A DNA stretch of 47,080 nucleotides, taken from positions 6,822-53,901 of the forward strand of contig NZ_RJNA01000012.1 in assembly GCF_003943815.1 (NCBI RefSeq), in the 5' to 3' direction. Positions within the stretch are counted from its first letter, which is position 1. Each line of letters opens with the position of its first letter. The DNA comes from Streptococcus cristatus. Its GTDB lineage: Bacteria > Bacillota > Bacilli > Lactobacillales > Streptococcaceae. Position numbers and translations under genes: made by a program. Below are positions 19,318 to 27,623 of the stretch, piece after piece. Under the pieces are notes generated by a model that searched no databases, was not told the DNA's origin, and worked only from the letters and a program-made list of their open reading frames with translations.

Positions 19318-19707
19318 TCAAGTTAAGTCTGTAAAAGAGTATGGAAGTAACTCCTTGACCGTCATCACGACCGTCGATTTATCTTTAGCGACCAAGGTCA
19401 CTGGTAAATCCTGATTAAAAAACTCTGCCATTACTTGGCGGCAGGCACCACACGGAGAGATCGGTTTTTCCGTTTCTCCGTAAACAATTAATTCCTCAAA
19501 GTCTAAAAAGCCTTCAGAAACAGCTTTAAAAATGGCTGTTCGCTCTGCACAATTGGTCAAGCCGAAACTAGCATTTTCGACATTGACACCTGTGAAAACT
19601 TGTCCATTTTTAGCTACTAAAACAGCTCCGACAGGGAAATGAGAGTATGGAACATAGGCATTCTTCGTGGTTTCTACAACTAAATCAATCAAATTAGTAG
19701 TCGCCAT
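19318..19707 (-). CDS. cdd: Cytidine deaminase
   Basis: Deaminates cytidine and deoxycytidine to uridine and deoxyuridine, the first step in salvaging imported pyrimidine nucleosides. The 129-residue protein is the short tetrameric type. Zinc ligands are Cys53 in TNCAERTA, with the proton-shuttling Glu55, and Cys86 and Cys89 in SPCGACRQ. Its start overlaps the deoC stop by 14 bases and has GGAGGGAG upstream, so the two are translated together. Confidence 0.96.
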   Translation of the reverse strand: MATTNLIDLVVETTKNAYVPYSHFPVGAVLVAKNGQVFTGVNVENASFGLTNCAERTAIFKAVSEGFLDFEELIVYGETEKPISPCGACRQVMAEFFNQDLPVTLVAKDKSTVVMTVKELLPYSFTDLT

Positions 19708-20356
19708 TAGCCACGTCTCCCTCCATAATCGCTACACCAGAGGATGCTCCAATGCGAGTCGCACCAGCTTTGATAAAGGCAAGTGCATCTTCGTAAGAAC
19801 GGGCACCGCCAGAAGCCTTGACTCCCATATCTGGCCCAACTGTCTTACGCATCAAAGCTATGTCCTCAACGGTTGCACCACCAGTTGAGAAACCAGTAGA
19901 TGTCTTGACAAAATCCGCACCAGCTTTCTGAGCAAGCTGGCAAGCTCTCACTTTCTCATCATCTGTCAAGAGGCAGGTTTCAATAATAACCTTAACTAAG
20001 GTTCCTTTGGCAGCTTCCACAACAGCTCGAATGTCTCTTTCAACTAAGTCAAAGTTTCGAGACTTTAAAGCGCCGATATTGATGACCGTGTCGACTTCAT
20101 TCGCTCCGTTTTGGATGGCATCATTCGTTTCAAAAGCCTTGAGCTCCGGAGTATTTGCTCCCAGTGGAAAACCAATGACCGTACAGACCTTAACATCCGT
20201 AGCTTTTAGTGCTTGCGCAGCAAAACTCACCCAAGTCGGATTGACACAGACGCTCGCAAAATCGTATTTCTTTGCTTCCTCAATTAAGGTTTCAATCTGC
20301 TCCTGACTTGCATCAGGTTTCAAAAGCGTATGGTCAATGTATTTGTTTAATTTCAT
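19694..20356 (-). CDS. deoC: Deoxyribose-phosphate aldolase
   Basis: Cleaves 2-deoxyribose-5-phosphate to acetaldehyde and glyceraldehyde-3-phosphate, allowing deoxynucleoside sugars to enter glycolysis. It has 220 residues, the usual length. The Schiff-base lysine is Lys151 in [10 protein letters not shown]; the KVIIET segment near residue 122 and the phosphate-binding [16 protein letters not shown] block near 180 are also conserved. TAGGAGAA precedes the start. It sits between pdp and cdd, which supply its substrate. Confidence 0.97.
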   Translation of the reverse strand: MKLNKYIDHTLLKPDASQEQIETLIEEAKKYDFASVCVNPTWVSFAAQALKATDVKVCTVIGFPLGANTPELKAFETNDAIQNGANEVDTVINIGALKSRNFDLVERDIRAVVEAAKGTLVKVIIETCLLTDDEKVRACQLAQKAGADFVKTSTGFSTGGATVEDIALMRKTVGPDMGVKASGGARSYEDALAFIKAGATRIGASSGVAIMEGDVANGDY

Positions 20357-20373
20357 ATTGGATTCTCCTAGAA

Positions 20374-21651
20374 TTAAGCGATCACTTCGACAATCTCGCT
20401 TACTGCAACGCTTTCACTACCTATTCTAACATTTTTTTGGAATTCTGTAACTAGTTCTTGAGAAATTTTTTCATTTGCGTAAATTTTTGCGACAATTTCC
20501 CCAATTTCGACTGTTTCGCCAACCTTCTTTTCAAACACGATTCCAGTTTCATAATCTAGTTTATCAGATTTGACGGCTCGTCCTGCTCCTAATCTCATCG
20601 CAAACAAGCCAAATTCCGTAGCTGGAAGCTCTGTGATATAACCAGATTGCTCTGCTCTCACTTCAGCCACATAAGCCGCTTGGGATGGTCGATACAAGTC
20701 CTCTAGATCTCCACCTTGAGCCGCGATCATCTCTTCAAATTTTTTCAAAGCCGCTCCATTTGTCAGATGCTCTCTAATTTCAGAAACTGACTTCTCAACA
20801 TTAGCCAAATCAAGCATGATTTGAGCGAGCTCGCAGATAAACTCCGTAATATCCTCGCGTCCTTGTCCTTGAAGGATTTCCAGTGCTTCCAAGATTTCCA
20901 AACGATTGCCAATGCTAGTGCCCAAAGGCTGACTCATGTCTGTAATAACTGCAACCGTCCTACGTCCGACTGCCTTGCCTAAATCTACCATGGTACGGGC
21001 TAGGACACGGGCATCCTCTAGATTTTTCATAAAGGCACCTTCACCGACGGTTACATCTAACAAAATGCTGTCTGCACCAGCGGCGATTTTCTTGCTCATA
21101 ACTGAACTGGCAATCAAAGGAATGGTATCAACTGTAGCGGTCACATCACGCAGGGCATAGAGAAGCTTGTCAGCCTTGACCAGCTGGTCTGACTGACCGA
21201 TGACGGATACACCAATATCCTGAACCTGCTTGATGAAATCTTCCTGACTGCGCTCTACCTGGTAGCCCTTGACAGACTCGAGCTTGTCTATGGTACCACC
21301 CGTATGCCCCAAGCCTCGACCGCTCATCTTAGCAACGGGCACGCCAAAGCTAGCTACGAGAGGAGCCAAGATTAAGGTAACCTTATCTCCCACTCCACCA
21401 GTCGAATGTTTATCTACCTTAATCCCTGAAATAGCTGACAGATCAAACTGCTGGCCTGTCCCCACCATAGCCATGGTCAAATCAGAAATTTCCCGAGTAG
21501 TCATTCCTTTAAAGTAAACAGCCATAGCAAAGGCTGACATCTGGTAATCTGGTACTGTTCCGGCTACATACCCCTCAATCAGCCATTCGATCTCTTGACT
21601 GGACAACTCTAGTCCATCTCGTTTCTTTTGAATAATATCAACTGCCCGCAT
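20374..21651 (-). CDS. pdp: Pyrimidine-nucleoside phosphorylase
   Basis: Phosphorolyses thymidine, uridine and deoxyuridine to the base and (deoxy)ribose-1-phosphate, 425 residues. It has the family N-terminal helices, the phosphate-binding signature [13 protein letters not shown] near residues 80-92, [17 protein letters not shown] near 108-124, and a C-terminal domain ending in the usual [13 protein letters not shown] tail. The upstream methyltransferase gene ends two bases before the start, and AAGGAG lies 12 bases away. The context of deoC, cdd and the importer makes a complete nucleoside catabolism operon. I name it pdp rather than deoA from Firmicute convention. Confidence 0.93.
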   Translation of the reverse strand: MRAVDIIQKKRDGLELSSQEIEWLIEGYVAGTVPDYQMSAFAMAVYFKGMTTREISDLTMAMVGTGQQFDLSAISGIKVDKHSTGGVGDKVTLILAPLVASFGVPVAKMSGRGLGHTGGTIDKLESVKGYQVERSQEDFIKQVQDIGVSVIGQSDQLVKADKLLYALRDVTATVDTIPLIASSVMSKKIAAGADSILLDVTVGEGAFMKNLEDARVLARTMVDLGKAVGRRTVAVITDMSQPLGTSIGNRLEILEALEILQGQGREDITEFICELAQIMLDLANVEKSVSEIREHLTNGAALKKFEEMIAAQGGDLEDLYRPSQAAYVAEVRAEQSGYITELPATEFGLFAMRLGAGRAVKSDKLDYETGIVFEKKVGETVEIGEIVAKIYANEKISQELVTEFQKNVRIGSESVAVSEIVEVIA

Positions 21652-21653
21652 TT

Positions 21654-22241
21654 TTACTTCACACTCCTTAGGATATAATAACCTTTGTCCTTCTTGAGAG
21701 TCTCACAGTTGCCAAATACTTCTTCCATCTTGGTTTTAGCGCTGGGAGCTCCTTGTTTCTTTTGGATAACAATCGTCAAATTCCCATCCTCTAGCAAGTG
21801 ATCATAGCTACCTGAAATAACCTCGTGCACCACCTGCTTACCAGCCCGAATCGGTGGATTGCTGATAATATGATGGAATTGTCCGGTCACATATTCGTAA
21901 ACATTGGACTGGAAAATATCTGCAGACACTTGGTTCGCATCCGCATTCTTTCTAGCCAAGTCTAGCGCTCGCTGATTGATATCCACGAGAGTGACTTCCA
22001 GCTCTTGCGCTTTAGCAAGAGTCAAGCCCAACGTTCCATAACCGCAGCCGACATCCAGCAGCGTTTCTTTTTTGTTAAATTCCAAGGCAGACAACAACAC
22101 TCGACTGCCGTAATCGATCATTTTTTTGCTAAAGACACCAGCATCTGTTAAAAAGGTCATCTGTTGTCCTAATAGTTCCACTTTTAATTCATGAATGTCA
22201 TGTTTGGCATCCGGATTTTCTGCAAAATACATTTTAGTCAT
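21654..22241 (-). CDS. Class I SAM-dependent methyltransferase, RsmC-like
   Basis: A 195-residue methyltransferase with the SAM-binding motif LLDVGCGYGTLGLTLA near residue 58 and a catalytic ISNPPIRAG motif near 124. The NPP signature is typical of N-methyltransferases acting on rRNA guanine, such as RsmC, but the short single-domain form has no assigned target. It is the first gene of the nucleoside salvage operon, an arrangement seen in other streptococci. It has no visible ribosome binding site, and its -10 lies six bases before the ATG, so the transcript may be leaderless. A second in-frame ATG is three codons in (MYFAEN). Confidence 0.85.
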   Translation of the reverse strand: MTKMYFAENPDAKHDIHELKVELLGQQMTFLTDAGVFSKKMIDYGSRVLLSALEFNKKETLLDVGCGYGTLGLTLAKAQELEVTLVDINQRALDLARKNADANQVSADIFQSNVYEYVTGQFHHIISNPPIRAGKQVVHEVISGSYDHLLEDGNLTIVIQKKQGAPSAKTKMEEVFGNCETLKKDKGYYILRSVK

Positions 22242-22247
22242 AAAACC

Positions 22248-22277
22248 ATTTTATCATAAATTTTCTAGATTTGTAAA
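22248..22277 (-). promoter_or_regulatory. Promoter for the nucleoside salvage operon
   Basis: Minus strand: TTTACA (22272-22277), 18 bases, then TAAAAT (22248-22253) with a TGA extension. The expected start of transcription falls on or next to the A of the ATG at 22241. Confidence 0.6.
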
Positions 22278-22280
22278 TCG

Positions 22281-22309
22281 TTTTCATTTCTCCAAAAGTA
22301 TGTTATACT
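22281..22309 (+). promoter_or_regulatory. Promoter for coaA
   Basis: TTTTCA (22281-22286), 17 bases, then TATACT (22304-22309) with a TGT extension. It lies back to back with the nucleoside operon promoter. Confidence 0.6.
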
Positions 22310-22334
22310 AAAATCCATCATATAGGAGTAACTT

Positions 22335-23255
22335 ATGACTAACGAATTTCTTCATTTTGAAAAAATCAGCCGCCAAACTTGGCAGAATCTGCATCGAAAA
22401 AAAAATCCACCGCTCACTGAGTCCGAACTCAATTCTATCAAGAGTTTCAATGACAAAATCAGTCTACAGGATGTGACAGATGTTTATCTGCCTCTGACAA
22501 ATCTCATTCAGATTTATAAACGTTCCAAAGAAGATCTCGCCTTTTCAAAAGGTATTTTTCTACAAAAGGAGAGTAAAAGACAGCCCTTTATCATCGGAGT
22601 ATCTGGCAGTGTTGCCGTTGGAAAATCAACGATTAGCCGCCTATTGCAAATCCTCCTATCACGGACTTTTACAAATGCAACCGTTGAATTGGTGACGACC
22701 GATGGCTTCCTCTATCCTAATCAAACCTTGATTGAATCAGGCATTTTAAATCGCAAGGGCTTCCCTGAAAGCTATAATATGGAACTTTTGCTGGATTTCT
22801 TAGACCGCATTAAAAATGGTCAAAACTATGAAATTCCCGTCTACTCGCACGAAATTTATGATATTGTCCCAAATGAAAAGCAGGAAATTAAGGCAGCTGA
22901 CTTTGTCATCGTGGAAGGTATCAATGTTTTCCAAAATCCGCAAAATGAACGCCTTTATATGACTGACTTTTTCGACTTCTCTATCTACGTAGATGCCGAA
23001 ATCGAAAATATTGAGTCTTGGTATCTGGATCGTTTTAAAAAATTACTGGCACTAGCCAAGCATGACACGGACAACTACTACCATCGCTTTACAACCCAGC
23101 CCGAAGAAGAAGTCATGGCGCTGGCCCATAATATCTGGGAAACAATCAATCTGGTGAACCTATTAGACTATATTGAGCCAACTCGTAATAGGGCCGAAGT
23201 GATTTTGCACAAGGCTAAAAATCATGAAATTGACGAAATCTATCTAAAAAAATAA
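22335..23255 (+). CDS. coaA: Type I pantothenate kinase
   Basis: Phosphorylates pantothenate, the first step of coenzyme A synthesis. The 306-residue protein is the prokaryotic type I (P-loop) form. Walker A is [12 protein letters not shown] near residues 95-106, followed by the TTDGFLYPN block near 134 and [14 protein letters not shown] near 177. TAGGAGTAA precedes the start. It is followed 70 bp later by rpsT with its own promoter. Confidence 0.96.
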   Translation: MTNEFLHFEKISRQTWQNLHRKKNPPLTESELNSIKSFNDKISLQDVTDVYLPLTNLIQIYKRSKEDLAFSKGIFLQKESKRQPFIIGVSGSVAVGKSTISRLLQILLSRTFTNATVELVTTDGFLYPNQTLIESGILNRKGFPESYNMELLLDFLDRIKNGQNYEIPVYSHEIYDIVPNEKQEIKAADFVIVEGINVFQNPQNERLYMTDFFDFSIYVDAEIENIESWYLDRFKKLLALAKHDTDNYYHRFTTQPEEEVMALAHNIWETINLVNLLDYIEPTRNRAEVILHKAKNHEIDEIYLKK

Positions 23256-23262
23256 TTTAGAC

Positions 23263-23291
23263 TTGTCAAATCATAACTTTTCATATATAAT
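23263..23291 (+). promoter_or_regulatory. Strong promoter for rpsT
   Basis: TTGTCA (23263-23268), 17 bases, then a perfect TATAAT (23286-23291). It fits high expression of a ribosomal protein. Confidence 0.8.
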
Positions 23292-23325
23292 TAGATAGTT
23301 AGTATTTTCAATGGAGGTGAATAAC

Positions 23326-23562
23326 TTGGCAAACATTAAGTCAGCTATCAAACGCGCTGAATTGAACGTTAAACAAAACGAAAAAAACTCAGCTCAAAAA
23401 TCAGCTATGCGTACTGCAATCAAAGCATTTGAAGCAAACCCGTCTGAAGAACTTTTCCGTGCTGCTAGCTCAGCTATCGATAAAGCAGAAACAAAAGGTT
23501 TGATCCACAAAAACAAAGCAAGCCGCGATAAAGCACGTCTTTCAGCTAAACTTGCTAAATAA
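23326..23562 (+). CDS. rpsT: 30S ribosomal protein S20
   Basis: A primary 16S rRNA-binding protein of the small subunit, 78 residues, helical and rich in Lys and Ala. The start is the TTG at 23326 (first residues [12 protein letters not shown]): AATGGAGGTGA lies 8 bases upstream, and the ATG at 23311 that would extend the frame forms part of that ribosome binding site. A TTG or other rare start is common for S20 and is linked in enterobacteria to autogenous control of translation. It is followed by a strong terminator. Confidence 0.95.
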
Positions 23563-23576
23563 TGCATCGCGCATAC

Positions 23577-23601
23577 AAAGGAGCTCCACGGAGCTTTTTT
23601 T
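23577..23601 (+). terminator. Intrinsic terminator of rpsT
   Basis: AGCTC pairs with GAGCT around the loop CACG, flanked by AAAGG and a run of seven Ts. Confidence 0.85.
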
Positions 23602-23629
23602 GTTGCTCACTGTAATTAGGAGAATGTAT

Positions 23630-24148
23630 ATGAAGATTGCTATCATCGGCTACTCAGGCTCTGGCAAGTCAACCTTAGCCCAGCAGTTAGGCCACTTTCA
23701 CCATATTCCTGTGCTTCATCTGGATACGATTCGGTTTGAAGAAAACTGGCAGACTCGTAGCCAAGACCAAGTCAAGGCTGATTTAGCAGATTTCCTCAAG
23801 CGAGAACAATCCTGGGTCATCGATGGCAACTACTCCTTCGCCTGCTTTGAGGAAAGGATGGCTCAGGCTGATCAGATTATCTTTATGAACTTTTCTCGCT
23901 GGAACTGCCTCTATCGTGCCCTTAAACGCTATCTAAAATATCGCAATCAGGTGCGAGAGAGTATGGCTTCTGGCTGTACTGAAAGACTGGATTGGGAATT
24001 CATCCGCTGGATCCTTTGGGATGGCAGGACAAGAGAGACTAAAAATCTCTATCAAAAGGTTCGTCAGACCTATCCTGAGAAATTTATCGAATTGCAGAAT
24101 CAAAAGCAATTATCAGACTATGTAAAAGAATCTGGGACAAAAGTCTAA
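23630..24148 (+). CDS. P-loop NTPase, FlaR-like (annotated in relatives as DNA topology modulation protein)
   Basis: A small adenylate-kinase-like P-loop protein, 172 residues from the ATG at 23630 (MKIAIIGYSG), preceded by TTAGGAGAA; the longer frame starting at 23552 runs through rpsT and its terminator. Walker A GYSGSGKST is at residues 7-15. A DTIRFEENW block near 37 and the VIDGNYS segment near 67 resemble nucleoside/shikimate kinase substrate sites. The family name comes from old annotation and the true substrate is unknown. The final residues ESGTKV and the stop codon are encoded by the end of repeat C, so the native C-terminus was probably altered. Confidence 0.8.
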   Translation: MKIAIIGYSGSGKSTLAQQLGHFHHIPVLHLDTIRFEENWQTRSQDQVKADLADFLKREQSWVIDGNYSFACFEERMAQADQIIFMNFSRWNCLYRALKRYLKYRNQVRESMASGCTERLDWEFIRWILWDGRTRETKNLYQKVRQTYPEKFIELQNQKQLSDYVKESGTKV

Positions 24149-24286
24149 CCTTAAATATAAAAAGCGAACAAAACGGAGTTATCTGACACTCAGAATTCTG
24201 TCTTGTTCACTTTTTTGTCTAATCTATCAATTTTAAAAATTTATAATAAAGAATCCCTAAAATCAAAATCTTTTTGTCCCAGCCTC
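24131..24286 (+). repeat. Intergenic repeat, second family, copy C
   Basis: About 156 bp, beginning TCTGGGACAAAAGTCTAACC and ending CTTTTTGTCCCAGCCTC, so the ends are inverted repeats. Inside is a hairpin with arms AAAAAGCGAACAA and TTGTTCACTTTTT around a CAGAATTCTG-containing loop. It is homologous in inverted orientation to copy D (25261-25452) and shares its end with copies A and B. The left end lies within the 3' end of the FlaR-like gene. Confidence 0.75.
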
Positions 24287-24449
24287 GTTCAGTCTTATTT
24301 GTCAAGAAAAATCAGAAGTATTCATCGATGAGGTAAAAAGGTGAAATTCCAACTTACAAAATTGTAAGAAAAATGAGAGAAATGTAAGCTAAAGAAATGG
24401 AAAGAAGAAACTCTTTCTTGTATCATAGGAGAGGAAAAAGGAGTATCCT
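24287..24449 (+). promoter_or_regulatory. Upstream region of traX with repeated TGTAAG sites
   Basis: This AT-rich stretch carries CTTACAA-AA-TTGTAAG (24353-24368) and a second TGTAAG at 24383-24388, 20 bases after the first in the same direction. A possible -10 TATCAT at 24421-24426 lies about 32 bases downstream and has no -35 match. The pattern resembles an activator-dependent promoter, but no regulator is identified. Together with repeat C it accounts for the 301 bp without a gene. Confidence 0.35.
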
Positions 24450-25178
24450 ATGAAAAAAATGATTGACAATAGCAGTTTGAAACTGCTTGCTATGCTTGCA
24501 ATGCTGATTGACCATATCGCCTGGGTATCTTTTCCACTGGCTACCAATATGAATATTCTCTCTCCTAACTGGCTGGCCAATAGTATGCACATAATAGGAC
24601 GCCTGGCTTTTCCAGTCTTTGCCTTTTGTATTGCAGAAGGCTATCGGCACAGTCATGATGTGAGCAAGTACATGAGACGATTAGGACTGCTGGCTCTTAT
24701 CAGTATCATCCCTTTCTCTCTGATGGGCTGGGTTACTGGTCTTGGCTTTATCATGCAAAATACGGTTGTTACTCTCTTTTTGGGGCTCTGTGCTCTTTAT
24801 TACAGTGATCAGCAAACAGCAACCTGGAGAAAAGTTCTAATTATTCTACTCTGTTTTACTCTGTCCATTATCGCTGACGGCGGACTGACGGGAGGAGTTT
24901 TTGGTATCTATTCCTTTGCAAAGATTAAAGACCCAATCTTCCGAAAAATTGGCGGTGTCTTGGCATTGAACAGTGTGCAAATCCTAATTTTGGCCTTCAA
25001 TTTCTCCTATGATGGTCTGGCTGATCTGGCTGCCACCTGTCTTCTGTTTCTCCTCGTGACCTCTTTCTACAACGGTCAAAAAGGGGCCAATATTGGAAAA
25101 GTATTTTACTGGTTTTATCCCCTTCATTTGCTCGCCCTGTCTCTGTTTCGAATTGCCTTTCTCTTATTTCTAATGTAG
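24450..25178 (+). CDS. TraX-family membrane protein
   Basis: A 242-residue integral membrane protein with about eight hydrophobic segments. The opening SSLKLLAMLAMLIDHIAWV and the following HIIGRLAFPVFAFCIAEGYRHS are characteristic of the TraX family, named for the F-plasmid pilin N-acetylase and related to membrane acyltransferases. In chromosomal streptococcal copies no acceptor is known and there is no pilin gene nearby. AAAAAGGAG precedes the start. It stands alone between inverted repeats C and D and has no clear terminator other than repeat D. Confidence 0.8.
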   Translation: MKKMIDNSSLKLLAMLAMLIDHIAWVSFPLATNMNILSPNWLANSMHIIGRLAFPVFAFCIAEGYRHSHDVSKYMRRLGLLALISIIPFSLMGWVTGLGFIMQNTVVTLFLGLCALYYSDQQTATWRKVLIILLCFTLSIIADGGLTGGVFGIYSFAKIKDPIFRKIGGVLALNSVQILILAFNFSYDGLADLAATCLLFLLVTSFYNGQKGANIGKVFYWFYPLHLLALSLFRIAFLLFLM

Positions 25179-25260
25179 TTAATGAATGTATTAAAAGTTG
25201 CAGTAGAATACCTGTTAAGTTAATTTTTCTTTTGGTAAGTCTAAATAATAGAGTAAAAGA

Positions 25261-25452
25261 GTCTGGGACAATAGTCTCTTTGCTACAAAAAAGAGTTTGG
25301 GACAAAAATATTTCAATTTTTAAAAATCTTAATTATTAAGCCCTTCAAATCTACAATTAAATGCGAAAAGCGAACAAAGTAGAATTCTGATTACCAGAAA
25401 ACTAGTTTTGTTCGCTTTCTATATTTGAGGTCGGACTTTTGTCCCAGCCTCC
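25261..25452 (-). repeat. Intergenic repeat, second family, copy D
   Basis: Read on the minus strand it begins AGGCTGGGACAAAAGTCCGACC and continues like copy C: AAATATAGAAAGCGAACAAAAC, then CAGAATTCT and TTGTTCGCTTTT. The far end is doubled: one terminus TTTGTCCCAAACTC (25293 side) and another TTGTCCCAGACTC (25261 side). It ends 6 bases from the yaaA stop. It is more diverged from C than A is from B. Confidence 0.72.
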
Positions 25453-25457
25453 TTTTC

Positions 25458-26186
25458 TTATTCTTCTTTTACAAAAACCAATTCTTTAGCATCTGAAAGA
25501 TCTGCTCGATAGGTAAAACCTGCAAAAGAAACCTGTTTTATTTGGTCAAGATGATCGGCCTGAGCTTCCATCAAAGCAGTCAAAAACTGCCCACGCGCCT
25601 TTTTGGAAATGGTAGAATGACTTTTGAGTTTGCCAGCCTTTTCCTCTAAGAATTTAAAACGAAGCATCTTCTCTCTGACGGATTTATCAAAAACATCCTC
25701 AAATTCACTGGACAAGAGAGAAAGCAGCATATCTTCGTCCGCTACTGCTTTTGTATACTCTTCCCGCCAAAATTTTTTCAGCGTTTGACCATTTGGCTTC
25801 AGCCCCACCAAAAAGTCCAGCCGATGAGGGGCAATCGGACTCAAGGCAGGAATGACCCCATATAGACTAGACGTTAACAGCAAATGCTCTTGAATGTAGG
25901 ATTCCTCCTCTTGTGTCCAATCTTTTCGCTTGATATTGCGATACATGAGCCCATCAAATAAATGCAAGGCTGGATAGGTCTCCGCTTCATTTTTGCTCAG
26001 ATTTTGAATTCGCTGGTATTCTATTTCAGCCATTTGCGGACTGATTTTGTATAATTTTTCCAGCTCCTTGGCTGAGTGTTTTAATAGCTCTTCTATGATG
26101 ATTTTGCTGTTCGGCGTCAACTGGGAGCGCCCCAGCGAGCTCTGATTTTCATTCATTTCTTTGGCGGTCGGAATTAAAATCTTCAT
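25458..26186 (-). CDS. yaaA: Peroxide stress protein YaaA family (UPF0246)
   Basis: A 242-residue cytoplasmic protein of the YaaA/DUF328 family, opening MKILIPTAKEMN with the conserved YPALHLFDGLMYRNI-like block near residue 75 and LGRSQLTPNS near 20. In E. coli YaaA lowers intracellular free iron during peroxide stress and binds DNA; a similar protective role is plausible in hydrogen-peroxide-producing streptococci, but this is inference. GAGAAAGGGAAA precedes the start. It is transcribed alone, divergent from the DUF1836 gene. Confidence 0.88.
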   Translation of the reverse strand: MKILIPTAKEMNENQSSLGRSQLTPNSKIIIEELLKHSAKELEKLYKISPQMAEIEYQRIQNLSKNEAETYPALHLFDGLMYRNIKRKDWTQEEESYIQEHLLLTSSLYGVIPALSPIAPHRLDFLVGLKPNGQTLKKFWREEYTKAVADEDMLLSLLSSEFEDVFDKSVREKMLRFKFLEEKAGKLKSHSTISKKARGQFLTALMEAQADHLDQIKQVSFAGFTYRADLSDAKELVFVKEE

Positions 26187-26242
26187 ATTTTCCCTTTCTC
26201 ATCTTGGATTCAGAGTCCATTTTCCTGTTTTCCTTACTCATG

Positions 26243-26251
26243 ATTATAGCA
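26243..26251 (-). promoter_or_regulatory. Extended -10 promoter for yaaA
   Basis: TGCTATAAT on the minus strand, about 57 bases before the ATG; no good -35 is seen. Confidence 0.55.
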
Positions 26252-26276
26252 AATTTTGGACAAATTGGATTTATTC

Positions 26277-26305
26277 TTGACTTTAATTTTCAAAAATGAT
26301 ATTAT
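26277..26305 (+). promoter_or_regulatory. Promoter for the DUF1836-hemolysin III pair
   Basis: TTGACT (26277-26282), 17 bases, then TATTAT (26300-26305) with a TGA extension: a strong promoter by sequence. Its -10 and predicted start point are covered by the palindrome at 26302-26326. Confidence 0.7.
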
Positions 26306-26326
26306 CTAGTTATCGAAACTAGATAA
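26302..26326. promoter_or_regulatory. Perfect 10-bp inverted repeat, probable operator
   Basis: TTATCTAGTT and AACTAGATAA are exact inverted repeats with a 5-base spacer. They overlap the -10 and the expected transcription start, the classic position for repression. The likely ligand is the DUF1836 product itself, because relatives such as B. subtilis YkrK are regulators that bind inverted repeats; this is inference. Confidence 0.6.
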
Positions 26327-26341
26327 TAGAAAGTTTAAAAT

Positions 26342-26803
26342 TTGGAAACGAAAAATATGTTCCCGAGATGGGATGAATTACCTGTTCTTGACCTGTATCT
26401 GGACCAAGTCCTGCTCTACGTCAACAAGGTCTGTAAGCCAGCTTTTACTGCATCCGACAAAGGCTTGACTGCATCCATGATCAATAATTATGTCAAGCAT
26501 GCCTATCTTGAAAAACCTTTAAAAAAGAAATACAATCGCCAGCAAGTTGCCCGCTTGATTGCTATTACAAGCTTGAAAACTGTTTTTTCCATTCAAGATA
26601 TTGCTGCGACTTTGGATATGCTCAACGCTGAGACCCAGTCTGAAGATCTTTACAATGATTTTGTGGATTATATGAACGGACGGAAGCTTGAAGTGACGCC
26701 CATCATTGCCAGTGCTTGTCAGACTTTAAAACTCTACCAGCAAACCCTTGCTTTTATCCAAGTACCCGAAAAGGAGGCCGATAACGATGAACTACGCGCT
26801 TAA
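26342..26803 (+). CDS. DUF1836 protein, possible transcriptional regulator
   Basis: A 153-residue soluble protein of the DUF1836 family (YkrK-like). Family blocks are LPVLDLYLDQVLLYVN near residue 15, GLTASMINNYVKH near 40 and the helix-turn-helix-like segment YNRQQVARLIAITSLKTVFSIQDIA near 63-87, which resembles MerR-type DNA-binding regions. The start is uncertain: a TTG at 26342 (weak AGAAAG site) or the ATG at 26357 (MFPRWDELP). The next gene begins within its last codons, so the two are coupled. The palindrome on its promoter fits autoregulation. Confidence 0.78.
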   Translation: METKNMFPRWDELPVLDLYLDQVLLYVNKVCKPAFTASDKGLTASMINNYVKHAYLEKPLKKKYNRQQVARLIAITSLKTVFSIQDIAATLDMLNAETQSEDLYNDFVDYMNGRKLEVTPIIASACQTLKLYQQTLAFIQVPEKEADNDELRA

Positions 26804-27434
26804 ACTCAGTAAACAACTCTCTTTTGGAGAGGAAATTGCCAATGCTGTCACTCATGCCGTCGGAGCTGTTTTGATGCTGATTCTTCTACCCATCTCTGCT
26901 ATTTACAGCTATGAAGGGCATGGCCTCGTTTCTGCTGTTGGTACTTCTATCTTTGTCATTAGCCTTTTCCTCATGTTTCTTTCTTCTACCATTTACCACT
27001 CCATGTCCTATGGCTCTACCCACAAATACATCCTACGGATTATTGACCACTCCATGATTTATATCGCTATCGCAGGCAGCTATACGCCAGTCGTCCTTTC
27101 ACTCATGAATGACTGGCGGGGTTATCTGATTATCGTGATTCAGTGGGGCACGACCATCTTTGGTATTCTCTACAAAATCTTTGCTAAGAAGGTTAATGAG
27201 AAATTCAGCCTAGCCCTCTATCTAATTATGGGTTGGCTGGTGATCTTTATCATCCCGCAAATTATCGGACAAACTGGACCAGTGTTTTGGGGACTCATGC
27301 TAGCAGGCGGTCTTTGCTACACAGTAGGTGCTGGTTTTTATGCCAAAAAGAAACCCTACTTCCACATGATTTGGCACCTCTTCATCCTAGCCGCTTCTGC
27401 CCTCCAGTACTTAGCTATTGTTTATTTCATGTAA
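26787..27434 (+). CDS. Hemolysin III / PAQR-family membrane protein
   Basis: A 215-residue seven-transmembrane protein of the Hly-III (YqfA) branch of the PAQR superfamily. The start ATG at 26787 (MNYALKLSKQ) has AAGGAGG upstream and overlaps the DUF1836 gene by 17 bases. Conserved polar motifs are EEIANAVTHAVGAV near residue 12, SSTIYHSM (helix with His), DHSMIYIAIAGSYTP near 90 and a C-terminal HMIWHLFIL, which together supply the metal-binding Ser, Asp and His residues of PAQR proteins. Haemolytic activity was described for a Bacillus cereus relative; the normal role is probably membrane lipid metabolism. Confidence 0.88.
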   Translation: MNYALKLSKQLSFGEEIANAVTHAVGAVLMLILLPISAIYSYEGHGLVSAVGTSIFVISLFLMFLSSTIYHSMSYGSTHKYILRIIDHSMIYIAIAGSYTPVVLSLMNDWRGYLIIVIQWGTTIFGILYKIFAKKVNEKFSLALYLIMGWLVIFIIPQIIGQTGPVFWGLMLAGGLCYTVGAGFYAKKKPYFHMIWHLFILAASALQYLAIVYFM

Positions 27435-27457
27435 AACTGCTTTTCAAGCAGTTTTTT
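27433..27457 (+). terminator. Intrinsic terminator after the hemolysin III gene
   Basis: AAAACTGCTT pairs perfectly with AAGCAGTTTT around the loop TTC, followed by T residues. It begins within the stop codon. Confidence 0.88.
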
Positions 27458-27623
27458 CTATAGCATAAGGCAGCTCTTCAACCAATCCTGCAACAGGTCT
27501 GCACTAACCACCTCTCAAAAGTAAGAACTTTGAAATAATATAAATTTAAGCTTTCTCTGCTAAGATAAAGATAGAAAAGATGATCTCTGGCAATTAAATC
27601 TGCCAATTATGGAAGGGAAATGA

